Positions 37,286-45,755 of a DNA stretch of 64,000 bases are shown here, one piece after another. Numbering within the stretch: position 1 is the stretch's first letter; each line of letters opens with the position of its first letter. A program made the position numbers and the translations under genes. Source of the DNA: Pseudomonas sp. B21_DOA (GTDB lineage: Bacteria > Pseudomonadota > Gammaproteobacteria > Pseudomonadales > Pseudomonadaceae); NCBI GenBank assembly GCA_030544685.1, contig CP086683.1:434001-498000 (forward strand). Reading direction: 5' to 3'. A model generated the notes under the pieces. That model did no database searches and was not told the DNA's origin. It worked only from the letters and a program-made list of their open reading frames with translations.

Positions 37286-38296
37286 TCAGTCGTGAAAAGG
37301 AGAGCGAGATTTCGCATGGTCGAGGATCAGACGTGGCCCCTCATATTCGTACCCCAAGTCAGCGATATCGCTGACGTACCGAGCAGTCTGAGCAAACGGC
37401 TCGAGCACGTCATCGTAGTTATGCCCTTTCGGACCATTGATCAGCGGCGCGTAATGCGGCGCCCAATGTTCGTTGCTCTGTAGCATCAGCGACTGCCAGT
37501 CTGCCCAGACTTTGTCGACAAAGCAGTGATGCAGAAAGAACACCGGATCATCGGGAGAGGTCATCGGCAGCATATTGCCGCCCACCCAGAGGTGGACGCG
37601 GTTATGCAGTTGCGAACCCGGAGTGGTTACCTGCGGATCACCGCGCTGGGTGATCCAGCCTTCCAGACGGTTGCGGAAGCCGCGCACAGTCGGGCCGGAA
37701 TCATAAGGCGGGGTGTCGTAAAGGCTTTCACGTAACGCCATTTGCAGATCTTGCGGTGTCGGCAAAGAGTTCACGACCAGCCCGAACTGGCGCTTCAGAC
37801 CAAGACCTGGCAAATCATCATCCGGATAGGAGGGAACCGGCCACTTGCCATTTTCATAAGCAAACGGCCCCGTTGCTACACGCCAGTCTTCGCGCTCTAC
37901 ACCATTACCCCCCATAAAATCCTCAGCCCATACCGGAGAATTGAGCGGATCGGCAGCATCTTCAGTCCAGTTCCAGTACGGAATCGTGATGGAAGGGTTA
38001 ATCGCCTGAAGGTCATTTTCGAACTTCAGCAAAAATGCCCGATGCCAGGGCAGGAACGAAGGCCCCCTATGAGCGCCATTACGGTAGTTTGGATCGTTTG
38101 GTTCATGTGGCAAAACCGTGGGCTTCATGACTTGGTGATGCAGGTGCACATACTCATCGTATTGACCTGACTGTTTGAGCTGGAGGCAGGCATCGACGAA
38201 GTTGTCTTTTTCGATTGGGGTCAGCGAACGAATATTCTTGCGCAGCTTCATGTCTTCAATCCCTTGAGCGAGGTTAGGTGTGGAAAAGGTCGACAT
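37286..38296 (-). CDS. Tyrosinase-family copper oxidase
   Basis: This 336-residue protein has all expected type-3 copper ligands: CuA region HLHHQ with HRGPSFLPWHRAFL (residues about 50-95), and CuB region HNRVHLWVGG plus DPVFFLHHCFVDKVWADWQ (about 230-275). It should oxidise monophenols or diphenols to quinones. No signal peptide is visible. I chose the ATG at 38296 because GGAGGA lies about ten bases upstream. It is a single gene between small accessory genes, with codon use less GC-biased than the core genes, which suggests an acquired or variable gene. Confidence 0.9.
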   Translation of the reverse strand: MSTFSTPNLAQGIEDMKLRKNIRSLTPIEKDNFVDACLQLKQSGQYDEYVHLHHQVMKPTVLPHEPNDPNYRNGAHRGPSFLPWHRAFLLKFENDLQAINPSITIPYWNWTEDAADPLNSPVWAEDFMGGNGVEREDWRVATGPFAYENGKWPVPSYPDDDLPGLGLKRQFGLVVNSLPTPQDLQMALRESLYDTPPYDSGPTVRGFRNRLEGWITQRGDPQVTTPGSQLHNRVHLWVGGNMLPMTSPDDPVFFLHHCFVDKVWADWQSLMLQSNEHWAPHYAPLINGPKGHNYDDVLEPFAQTARYVSDIADLGYEYEGPRLILDHAKSRSPFHD

Positions 38297-38481
38297 TCGT
38301 CCCAATCCTCCGACAACCAAGCTAGGCGCCAGTCGGAAGCGCGTCTACTGTCAGAAATTACAGGTCAATAACGATTTCAGACCAGCGGTACTGCTCCGCT
38401 GCGGCACCGACACGAGGTGACTTGACCGCCCGACTGCGTCAACATGACCGCCATCCAACTCGCTCATAAGGTCACTCGCCC

Positions 38482-38896
38482 ATGAACATCTGCGGCATTG
38501 AAATCAAAGGCAGCGAAGCGATCATCGCCGTGGCGGCGCTCGACGGTTCGACGTTGAGCCACGTCCCTCTCGCCACAAAAAGATTGCTCTGGATGACGAT
38601 GAAGAGGCGGCGAACGTGCGGCGGTTTGCGGCGCAGGTGGCGTCGTTTGTGCGGGAAAACTCGGTGGACCGGATTGCGATCAAGAAGCGCAGCAAAAGGG
38701 CGAGTTTGCCGGTGGGCCGACGACGTTCAAGATCGAGGGTGTGTTTCAGTTGCTGGATGGTTGCGAGGTGACGCTGCTGTCGCCGCAGACGATCAACGCG
38801 CAGGCCAAGAAGCACAACTTTGAACTGCCGGGGACGTTGAACAAATATCAGCATGAGGCTTACAAGGCTGCGTGCTCGGCGTTGGTGAAGAAATAG
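38482..38896 (+). CDS. DUF3010 protein, two frameshifts in this sequence
   Basis: The start MNICGIEIKGSEAIIAVAAL matches the DUF3010 family, a small RNase-H-fold-like group of unknown function. Adding one A to each of two runs (38577-38581 and 38694-38697) restores a 138-residue protein through FVRENSVDRIAIKKRSKKGE, FKIEGVFQLLDGCEVTLLSP and NKYQHEAYKAACSALVKK, ending at TAG 38894-38896. As given, translation derails after residue 32. Both breaks fit the homopolymer error pattern. Confidence 0.8.
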
Positions 38897-38923
38897 CCCG
38901 ATTCCCGAAATCACCTTGAAACC

Positions 38924-39014
38924 TGTGGGAGCGGGCTTGCCCGCGATGGCGGTGTGTCCGGCAATAACAATGTTGGATGTGCTGGCCTCATCGCGGGCAA
39001 GCCCGCTCCCACAG
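38924..39014. repeat. REP element pair, family A variant
   Basis: TGTGGGAGCGGGCTTGCCCG and the complementary CGGGCAAGCCCGCTCCCACA lie between the convergent DUF3010 and cdhR genes. Confidence 0.88.
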
Positions 39015-39039
39015 GGTTCTAGGGTGTTGCTGAAACCAT

Positions 39040-39984
39040 TCACGCCTGCGCGGTACGCCGGTCTTCGCGCGGGCAGCGGGCGAAACGCGCGCGGTAACTG
39101 CGGGTGAAATACGACGGTGATTCAAAACCGCAGGCAATGCTGACTTCGAGCACGCTCATGTCGGTCTGGCGCAGCAATTGCCGCGCCTTCTCAAGCCTTA
39201 ACCGCAGATAGAAGTTGCTCGGCGTATCGTTCAGGTGCAGCCGGAATAACCTCTCCAGTTGCCGCCGGGTCACCTTGATCGACTCGGCCAGTTGCAGCGT
39301 GGTCAGCGGCGGTTCGCTGTGCTGCTCCATCTCGCCGATCACCTGCACCAGCTTCTTGTTATTGATCCCGTAGCGTGTGGCGACTTCCATGCGCTGGTGA
39401 TCTTTGCGCGGGCGGATGCGCCCAAGCACAAACTGCTCGCTGACCTGAATCGCCAGTTGAGGACCGTGGGCCTGGGCGATCAGGTCGAGCATCAGATCAA
39501 TCGAGGCCGTACCTCCCGCCGACGTGATCCGCCGCCGATCGATCTCGAACAGTTCCTGGGTCACGCTGAGCTGTGGATAAGACTCCTTGAACGCATCGAT
39601 CGCTTCCCAGTGCAGGGTCAGCCGATGGCCATCGAGCAGGCCCGCTTCGGCGAGGACGAAGCTGCCGGTGTCGATGGCGCCGAGGGTTACGCCGTCCTTG
39701 TCCAGCCTGCGCAACCAGTGCTCCAGCGTCGGCGTGACGAATTTCAGCGGTTCGAAGCCGGCCACCACCAGCAAGGTCGCGCCTTTCTTCAGCGGCTCCA
39801 GCGCCGCATCGGCATTGACCGACATGCCGTTGCTTGCCAGTACCGCGCCGCCGTCAGCGCTGAGCACATGCCAGCGGTACAACTCGCCACGAAAGCGGTT
39901 GGCCACGCGCAACGGTTCGATCGCGGAAATAAAGCCGATGGCGGAGAACCCCGGCATCAGCAAAAAGTAGAAATCCTGGGACAT
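39040..39984 (-). CDS. cdhR: Carnitine-responsive AraC-family activator
   Basis: CdhR activates the carnitine catabolism operon. It is 314 residues: an N-terminal DJ-1/PfpI-like amidotransferase fold (FYFLLMPGFSAIGFISAIEPL, GAIDTGSFVLAEAGLLDG) that senses the ligand, and a C-terminal AraC domain with two HTHs (TTLQLAESIKVTRRQLERLF and VLEVSIACGFESPSYFTRSY). It is divergent from caiX across 191 bases that hold the direct repeat at 40054-40087. A perfect DnaA box (TGTGGATAA) lies inside at 39572-39580. Confidence 0.93.
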   Translation of the reverse strand: MSQDFYFLLMPGFSAIGFISAIEPLRVANRFRGELYRWHVLSADGGAVLASNGMSVNADAALEPLKKGATLLVVAGFEPLKFVTPTLEHWLRRLDKDGVTLGAIDTGSFVLAEAGLLDGHRLTLHWEAIDAFKESYPQLSVTQELFEIDRRRITSAGGTASIDLMLDLIAQAHGPQLAIQVSEQFVLGRIRPRKDHQRMEVATRYGINNKKLVQVIGEMEQHSEPPLTTLQLAESIKVTRRQLERLFRLHLNDTPSNFYLRLRLEKARQLLRQTDMSVLEVSIACGFESPSYFTRSYRARFARCPREDRRTAQA

Positions 39985-40053
39985 GGGCGCACTCGGTTGG
40001 CGGGTCGCGTGGCTCGTTGATACGCCGATTATCGGCGCCGTTCAAGCGTGCAG

Positions 40054-40087
40054 GTCGCTACAGTGCAAATGCCCGTCGCCGCAGTGC
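40054..40087. promoter_or_regulatory. Direct GTCGC repeats, candidate CdhR/GbdR operator for the carnitine operon
   Basis: GTCGCtaCAGTGC (40054-40066) and GTCGCcgCAGTGC (40075-40087) match at 11 of 13 positions and start 21 bases apart, about 90-120 bases before the caiX start. GTCGC is the reverse complement of the GCGAC core seen upstream of gbcA and cbcX. AraC-family binding is inferred from the spacing. Confidence 0.55.
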
Positions 40088-40175
40088 GCTTTCACGGGTG
40101 CATAGCTGCGTAACTTGGCCTCACCGGCGCGCAGATGCCGGGAACCACAATAATCGAACTGCCGAGGAACCCGAC

Positions 40176-41120
40176 ATGAAACGACTGATCAGCAGCTGCG
40201 TTCTTGCACTCAGCGGTACCGCTTTCTTCAGCACCGGCGTGATGGCGGCCGAACCGGCCTCCTGCAAGAACGTACGCATGGGCGTGGTCAACTGGACTGA
40301 CGTGATCGCCACCAGTGCCATGACCCAGGTCCTGCTCGACGGCCTCGGCTACAGCACCAAACAGACCAGCGCCTCGCAGCAGATCATCTTTGCCGGGATT
40401 CGCGATCAGCGCCTGGACCTGTTCCTCGGCTACTGGAACCCGCTGATGACCCAGACCATCACGCCATTCGTCGAGGCCAATCAGGTCAAAGTGCTCGAAG
40501 CACCGAGCCTGAAAGACGCCCGCGCCACCCTTGCCGTGCCGACCTATCTGGCTGACAAGGGCCTGAAAACCTTCGCTGACATCGCTAAATTCGAGAAGGA
40601 ATTGGGCGGCAAGATCTACGGCATCGAGCCAGGCTCGGGCGCCAACACGCAGATCAAAGCGATGATCGCCAAGAACCAGTTTGGTCTGGGCAAATTCCAG
40701 CTGGTCGAATCGAGCGAGGCCGGCATGCTCGCCGCCGTCGATCGCGCCGTGCGCCGCAAGGAAGCCGTAGTGTTCTTCGGCTGGGCGCCGCACCCGATGA
40801 ACGTCAATATCCAGATGACCTATCTGACTGGTAGCGAAGACGCCCTCGGCCCGAACGAAGGCATGGCCACGGTGTGGACGGTCACGTCACCGAAGTACGC
40901 TGAGCAATGCCCAAACATCGGCCGCCTGCTGGCCAACCTGACCTTCACCGCCGAATCCGAGAGCCGGATGATGCAGCCGCTGCTCGATCACAAGGATGCC
41001 TTCGAGTCGGCGAAGCAGTGGCTCAAGGATCACCCCGAAGACAAGCAGCGCTGGCTCGAAGGTGTGACCACTTTCGATGGCAAACCGGCTGCTGAACATC
41101 TGCAACTGACCAGCAAATAA
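40176..41120 (+). CDS. caiX: Carnitine-binding periplasmic protein
   Basis: CaiX is a periplasmic substrate-binding protein of the OpuAC/ProX family for carnitine; in Pseudomonas such proteins share the CbcWV core transporter. It is 314 residues with a signal peptide (MKRLISSCVLALSGTAFFSTGVMA) and the aromatic quaternary-amine box elements (VNWTDVIATSAMTQVLLDGLGY, YWNPLMTQ, GWAPHPMN). The ATG at 40176 has GAGGAA upstream. It heads the cdh operon. It is similar in layout to CbcX at 49261. Confidence 0.92.
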   Translation: MKRLISSCVLALSGTAFFSTGVMAAEPASCKNVRMGVVNWTDVIATSAMTQVLLDGLGYSTKQTSASQQIIFAGIRDQRLDLFLGYWNPLMTQTITPFVEANQVKVLEAPSLKDARATLAVPTYLADKGLKTFADIAKFEKELGGKIYGIEPGSGANTQIKAMIAKNQFGLGKFQLVESSEAGMLAAVDRAVRRKEAVVFFGWAPHPMNVNIQMTYLTGSEDALGPNEGMATVWTVTSPKYAEQCPNIGRLLANLTFTAESESRMMQPLLDHKDAFESAKQWLKDHPEDKQRWLEGVTTFDGKPAAEHLQLTSK

Positions 41121-41149
41121 CCCCTCGATTGAAGAGCCCCTCACCCTGA

Positions 41150-41170
41150 CCCTCTCCCCAAGGGAGAGGG
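41150..41170. repeat. CCCTCTCCC hairpin
   Basis: CCCTCTCCC and GGGAGAGGG flank a short loop after caiX, part of a common Pseudomonas intergenic repeat (CCCTCACCCTGACCCTCTCC). It may attenuate or process the mRNA between caiX and cdhC. Confidence 0.6.
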
Positions 41171-41239
41171 AATTTAACGACGCTTCGCAGCTCCGCCACG
41201 GGCTGCGAACAGACCCATCACGCCTGAAGGAAACGCACC

Positions 41240-42112
41240 ATGAACCACGACGTCATCATCACCTGCGCACTTACCGGTGCTGGCGACACGACCGCCAAGA
41301 GCCCACACGTGCCGGTCACCCCGAAACAGATTGCTGCTGCCGCGGTGGAAGCGGCCAAGGCTGGCGCCACCGTCGTGCACTGCCATGTGCGCGACCCGCA
41401 GACCGGCAAGTTCAGCCGTGACGTGGCGCTGTACCGCGAAGTGATGGAGCGCATCCGCGAGGCAGACGTCGACATCATCGTCAACCTCACCGCCGGCATG
41501 GGCGGCGACCTCGAAATCGGCGCCGGCGAGAACCCGATGGAGTTCGGCCCGAACACCGATCTGGTCGGCCCGCTGACCCGTCTCGCCCATGTTGAAGAAC
41601 TGCTACCGGAAATCTGCACCCTCGATTGCGGCACGCTGAACTTCGGCGATGGCGACACCATTTACGTCTCCACCCCGGCGCAACTGCGCGCCGGCGCCAA
41701 GCGCATCACCGAACTGGGGGTGAAGGCCGAACTGGAAATTTTCGACACCGGGCATCTGTGGTTCGCCAAGCAGATGATCAAGGAAGGCTTGCTCGACAAT
41801 CCGCTGTTCCAGCTGTGCCTGGGTATCCCGTGGGGCGCGCCGGCCGACACCACCACAATGAAGGCCATGGTCGACAACCTGCCCGCCGACGCGGTGTGGG
41901 CCGGCTTCGGCATTGGCCGCATGCAGATGCCGATGGCGGCGCAAGCGGTGCTGCTCGGCGGCAACGTGCGGGTCGGGCTGGAGGACAACCTTTGGCTGGA
42001 CAAAGGCGTGCTCGCGACCAATGGCCAATTGGTTGAACGCGCCACGGAAATCCTCAGCCGCCTCGGTGCCCGCGTGCTCACACCGGCAGAAGGTCGCAAA
42101 AAATGGGCCTGA
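41240..42112 (+). CDS. cdhC: 3-dehydrocarnitine:acetyl-CoA trimethylamine acetate transferase (BKACE family)
   Basis: CdhC belongs to the beta-keto acid cleavage enzymes. It splits 3-dehydrocarnitine with acetyl-CoA into betainyl-CoA and acetoacetate. It is 290 residues, a zinc TIM barrel with the metal pair [15 protein letters not shown] (residues about 46-60), [12 protein letters not shown] and the C-terminal [18 protein letters not shown]. It lies second in the carnitine operon. Confidence 0.93.
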   Translation: MNHDVIITCALTGAGDTTAKSPHVPVTPKQIAAAAVEAAKAGATVVHCHVRDPQTGKFSRDVALYREVMERIREADVDIIVNLTAGMGGDLEIGAGENPMEFGPNTDLVGPLTRLAHVEELLPEICTLDCGTLNFGDGDTIYVSTPAQLRAGAKRITELGVKAELEIFDTGHLWFAKQMIKEGLLDNPLFQLCLGIPWGAPADTTTMKAMVDNLPADAVWAGFGIGRMQMPMAAQAVLLGGNVRVGLEDNLWLDKGVLATNGQLVERATEILSRLGARVLTPAEGRKKWA

Positions 42113-42158
42113 CCCAGCGCGGCTGAACCTCACCCTTTCTCCCTGTGAACATAAATTT

Positions 42159-42289
42159 TGTGGTGAGGGATTTATCCCCGATGGGTGGCGAAGCCGCCCC
42201 AAAACCTGACAACCCGGGGCATCAGATAGACCGAGAGCACAGGTTTTACGACTGCTTCGGAGCCGATCGGGGATAAATCCCTCGCCACG
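42159..42289. repeat. Inverted repeat, family B
   Basis: TGTGGTGAGGGATTTATCCC and its complementary end GGGATAAATCCCTCGCCAC lie between cdhC and cdhA within the operon. Confidence 0.85.
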
Positions 42290-42336
42290 AGAACAGAGTT
42301 TCCACAGGGATCACCGAACTCTCTCAGGAAATCACC

Positions 42337-43302
42337 ATGCGCTTTATCACCGAAATCAAAACCTTCGCCGCTCTCGGCAGCGGTGTCATCGGCAGTGGCT
42401 GGGTTGCCCGCGCCCTCGCCCATGGCCTCGACGTGGTGGCCTGGGACCCGGCGCCCGGCGCCGAAGCGGCATTGCGCCAACGCGTGGCCAATGCCTGGGG
42501 CGCGCTGGAGAAGAACGGCCTGGCGCCTGGCGCTTCGCAGGATCGTCTGCGCTTTGTCGCGACCATCGAGGAATGCGTGCGTGACGCCGACTTCATCCAG
42601 GAAAGCGCCCCGGAGCGGCTGGAACTGAAGCTTGATCTGCACAGCAAGATCAGCGCTGCGGCCAAGCCCGATGCGCTGATCGGCTCCAGCACGTCAGGCC
42701 TTTTGCCCAGCGAGTTCTATGAGCGTTCGACGCACCCTGAACGCTGCGTGGTCGGGCATCCGTTCAACCCGGTTTATCTGTTGCCGCTGGTCGAAGTCGT
42801 CGGCGGCAGAAACACCGCGCCGGAGGCGGTGCAAGCGGCGATGCAAGTCTACGAATCCCTCGGCATGCGCCCGTTGCATGTGCGCAAGGAAGTGCCTGGA
42901 TTCATCGCCGATCGCTTGCTTGAAGCGCTGTGGCGTGAGGCGTTGCACCTGGTCAACGACGGTGTGGCGACGACCGGCGAAATCGACGATGCGATTCGCT
43001 TTGGCGCCGGTCTGCGCTGGTCGTTCATGGGCACGTTCCTGACTTACACCCTGGCCGGCGGCGATGCCGGCATGCGCCACTTCATGTCGCAGTTCGGCCC
43101 GGCGTTGCAATTGCCGTGGACATATCTGCCAGCACCGGAGCTGACCGACAAGTTGATCGATGATGTGGTCGATGGCACCACCGATCAGCTCGGTCGGCAC
43201 AGCATTTCCGCGCTGGAGCGCTATCGTGATGATTGTTTGCTGGCGGTGCTCGAGGCAGTGAAGACCACCAAGGAAAAGCATGGAATGAGTTTCAGCGAGT
43301 AA
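42337..43302 (+). CDS. cdhA: L-carnitine dehydrogenase
   Basis: CdhA oxidises carnitine to 3-dehydrocarnitine with NAD. It is 321 residues with an N-terminal Rossmann fold ([21 protein letters not shown], residues about 10-30), the hydroxyacyl-CoA-dehydrogenase-like signature [18 protein letters not shown] and a helical C-terminal domain ([26 protein letters not shown]). It is third in the operon. Confidence 0.94.
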   Translation: MRFITEIKTFAALGSGVIGSGWVARALAHGLDVVAWDPAPGAEAALRQRVANAWGALEKNGLAPGASQDRLRFVATIEECVRDADFIQESAPERLELKLDLHSKISAAAKPDALIGSSTSGLLPSEFYERSTHPERCVVGHPFNPVYLLPLVEVVGGRNTAPEAVQAAMQVYESLGMRPLHVRKEVPGFIADRLLEALWREALHLVNDGVATTGEIDDAIRFGAGLRWSFMGTFLTYTLAGGDAGMRHFMSQFGPALQLPWTYLPAPELTDKLIDDVVDGTTDQLGRHSISALERYRDDCLLAVLEAVKTTKEKHGMSFSE

Positions 43303-43312
43303 TCCGCCACCT

Positions 43313-43420
43313 GATCGTTCCCACGCTCTGCGTGGGAATGCAGCCCGGAACGCTCCGCGTCCCAGACGCGTGACGCACAGAGTCACAAGAGGCGTTACCA
43401 CGCAGAGCGTGGGAACGATC
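43313..43420. repeat. Inverted repeat, family C (CGTTCCCACGC type)
   Basis: GATCGTTCCCACGCTCTGCG and the complement CGCAGAGCGTGGGAACGATC enclose a centre with CGCTCCGCGTCCCAGACGCG. It lies between cdhA and cdhB. Confidence 0.85.
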
Positions 43421-43436
43421 GCCGCCAGGAGAAATC

Positions 43437-43913
43437 ATGCCCCACCTCACCACCTACCAGACCACCATCACCCCCGACTGGGTCGACTACAACGGCCACC
43501 TGCGCGACGCCTTCTACCTGCTGATCTTCAGCTACGCCACCGATGCGCTGATGGACCGCCTCGGCATGGACAGCAGCAACCGCGAGGCCAGCGGCCACTC
43601 GCTGTTCACCCTTGAGCTGCACCTCAATTATCTGCACGAAGTGAAGCTCAACACTGAGGTCGAAGTGCGCACGCAAATTATCGGCCACGACAGCAAGCGC
43701 CTGCACCTCTACCACAGCCTGCACAAGGTCGGCGATGAGCAAGCGCTGGCCGGCAATGAACAGATGCTTTTGCACGTCGACCTCGCCGGCCCGCGCTCGG
43801 CGCCGTTCAGCCCCGATACGTTGCATCGCCTGCAAGCCATCGTCGCCGATCAGACCGACCTGCCCGCTCCCGCTTACCTCGGCCGCGTGATTGCGCTGCC
43901 ACCCGCCCGGTAA
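43437..43913 (+). CDS. cdhB: Betainyl-CoA thioesterase
   Basis: CdhB is a hotdog-fold thioesterase of 158 residues that releases glycine betaine from betainyl-CoA. DWVDYNGHLRDAFYLLIFSYA carries the 4-hydroxybenzoyl-CoA-type active-site Asp and central helix, and LNYLHEVKLNTEVEVRTQI follows. The linkage of cdhA, cdhC and this gene supports the assignment. Confidence 0.92.
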   Translation: MPHLTTYQTTITPDWVDYNGHLRDAFYLLIFSYATDALMDRLGMDSSNREASGHSLFTLELHLNYLHEVKLNTEVEVRTQIIGHDSKRLHLYHSLHKVGDEQALAGNEQMLLHVDLAGPRSAPFSPDTLHRLQAIVADQTDLPAPAYLGRVIALPPAR

Positions 43914-43937
43914 ATCCCCCACTGCCAAGGAGCCGCC

Positions 43938-45101
43938 ATGCACACCGCCGTCGCTGTTGCCGATTTTCGTACTTATCCGTTGATCAGCGCGCTGCGAGGC
44001 GTGCAGGGTCTGGCGGATCGCGTTGTCATTGAGTGGGCTGACGGTCGTATCAGCCCGTTTCACCACGTATGGCTGCGCGACAATTGCCCGTGTGATCGCT
44101 GCGTCTATAGCGTCACCCGCGAACAGGTCTTCGAGAGCGTCGATGCCGCCGAGGACTTGCAACCGCACGCCACGCGCATCGACACCGACGGCTGCCTGCG
44201 CATCGACTGGCAGGATGGTCACCTCAGCCGCTTCGACCCGGACTGGTTGCGCGCTCATGCCTATGACGACGAATCCCGCGCCGAACGCCTGGTCGGCAAA
44301 CCGCAGCCCCGTTTGTGGTCCAGCGATCTGCAGTTGCCGGTGTTCGACTACACCGCACTGATGAACGACAACGCCGCGCTGCTGCAATGGTTGCTCGCCG
44401 TGCGCGACATCGGCCTGACCCAAGTGCGCGGCGCGCCCACCGAGCCGGGCTCGCTGAAACTCATCGCGCAACGGATTTCCTTCATCCGCGAAAGCAATTT
44501 TGGCGTGCTGTTCAATGTGCAATCCAAAGCCGACGCCGACAGCAACGCCTACACCGCCTTCAACCTGCCATTGCACACGGATTTGCCGACTCGCGAGCTG
44601 CAACCGGGGCTGCAATTTCTGCATTGCCTGGTGAATGAGGCCGAGGGCGGCGAGAGTATTTTCGTCGATGGTTTTGCGATCGCCGACGCCTTGCGTCAGG
44701 AGGAGCCGCAGCTGTTTGAGGCCCTGTGTGAAATACCCGTGGAATTTCGCAACAAGGACCGGCACAGCGACTATCGCTGCCTGGCGCCGATCATTGCTGT
44801 GGATGCGCCGGGCCGGGTGGCGGAGATTCGCATGGCCAACTTTCTGCGCGGGGCGTTCGATACGTCGGTGGCGCAGATGCCGTTGCTGTATCGAGCCTAT
44901 CGGCGCTTCATTGCGATGACCCGCGAGCCGCGGTTTCGGCTGGTGCAGCGGCTCAACCCGGGCGAATTGTGGTGCTTTGACAACCGCCGCACGCTGCATG
45001 CGCGCAATGCCTTTGATCCAGCCACCGGGGCGCGGCATTTCCAGGGCTGCTATGTCGACCGGGATGAGCTGTTGTCGCGGATTCTGGTGTTGCAGAGGTA
45101 G
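43938..45101 (+). CDS. Gamma-butyrobetaine dioxygenase
   Basis: This Fe(II)/2-oxoglutarate oxygenase hydroxylates gamma-butyrobetaine to L-carnitine. It is 387 residues: an N-terminal zinc domain (RDNCPCDRCVY with ligand cysteines and a later His, residues about 40-60), then a TauD-like double-stranded beta helix with HTDLPTRELQPGLQFLHCL (HxD facial pair) and CFDNRRTLHARNAF (distal His) near the C-terminus, plus the conserved Arg. It follows cdhB by 24 bases, so it is in the carnitine operon and lets the cell feed gamma-butyrobetaine into CdhA. Confidence 0.93.
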   Translation: MHTAVAVADFRTYPLISALRGVQGLADRVVIEWADGRISPFHHVWLRDNCPCDRCVYSVTREQVFESVDAAEDLQPHATRIDTDGCLRIDWQDGHLSRFDPDWLRAHAYDDESRAERLVGKPQPRLWSSDLQLPVFDYTALMNDNAALLQWLLAVRDIGLTQVRGAPTEPGSLKLIAQRISFIRESNFGVLFNVQSKADADSNAYTAFNLPLHTDLPTRELQPGLQFLHCLVNEAEGGESIFVDGFAIADALRQEEPQLFEALCEIPVEFRNKDRHSDYRCLAPIIAVDAPGRVAEIRMANFLRGAFDTSVAQMPLLYRAYRRFIAMTREPRFRLVQRLNPGELWCFDNRRTLHARNAFDPATGARHFQGCYVDRDELLSRILVLQR

Positions 45102-45103
45102 AT

Positions 45104-45130
45104 CTGTGGGAGCTGGCTTGCCAGCGATGG
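45104..45130. repeat. Degenerate REP copy, family A variant
   Basis: TGTGGGAGCTGGCTTGCCAG follows the dioxygenase stop. The 317-base stretch between that gene and 45419 holds nothing else I can name. Confidence 0.6.
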
Positions 45131-45418
45131 CGTCAGCTCGATCAACATCCCAACCCAGATTCACAGGCAAAAAAACTCCGATCAAGCCGTGACAGGATCG
45201 GAGCTGAGGAGGGTACTGTTGAGGAGCTGCCAGGCGAGGGTGACCAAACCTTCGTGAAGCGAGCTGGCGCCAGTGTGCCTAGTCGACAATCCAGTCGGTT
45301 AGCCGAAAACGACCTGTTCATAGTCGTCCCGGCCACTGCGACAAAACGCCCTTGCCGGGTCCGGTCGGGGCCACCAGAATCGAGCCAAGACCTCCGTTGC
45401 CACAGAAGGATTTGCGTG

Positions 45419-45682
45419 ATGATGTACGCCGATTTGATCGACCAGGAAGATCTGTTGGGCCAGCTCAAGGCCTTGGGTATTCAGGTGCCGAGCGGTACCA
45501 CCGCCGAGCAGGCCTGCGAGTGTGCGGTGCGTGGCCTGGATAACGTTCGCGCGTTTGAACTGCGCAAGATGGTCAAGGACATGTACACCAGCGGCGCCAG
45601 CATTCAGCCGGCGGTGCGCCAGGCGATCGATAAACAGTTGTTGCCGGCCCTTTCGGATTACCAGCAGTCCCACAGCGCCTGA
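45419..45682 (+). CDS. Small conserved unknown protein next to gbdR
   Basis: This 87-residue soluble protein (MMYADLIDQEDLLGQLKALG, EQACECAVRGLDNVRAFELR, SYQ-rich end) starts at 45419 with AGAAGGA eight bases upstream. It is rich in helical heptad-like leucines and acidic residues and has no signal peptide or membrane segment. I do not recognise a family. It is convergent with gbdR and separated from the dioxygenase gene by 317 bases, so it probably has its own promoter. Confidence 0.7.
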   Translation: MMYADLIDQEDLLGQLKALGIQVPSGTTAEQACECAVRGLDNVRAFELRKMVKDMYTSGASIQPAVRQAIDKQLLPALSDYQQSHSA

Positions 45683-45715
45683 GAAACCCCTTCGCGAGCA
45701 GGCTCGCGCCTACCT

Positions 45716-45746
45716 GATCGTTCCCACGCTCTGCGTGGGAACGATC
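45716..45746. repeat. Family C palindrome between convergent genes
   Basis: GATCGTTCCCACGC and GCGTGGGAACGATC flank a three-base loop, a near-perfect 14-bp stem between the small unknown gene and gbdR that could act as a two-way terminator. A degenerate family A copy (CCTTCGCGAGCAGGCTCGCG) precedes it. Confidence 0.8.
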
Positions 45747-45755
45747 GAACTCGGT

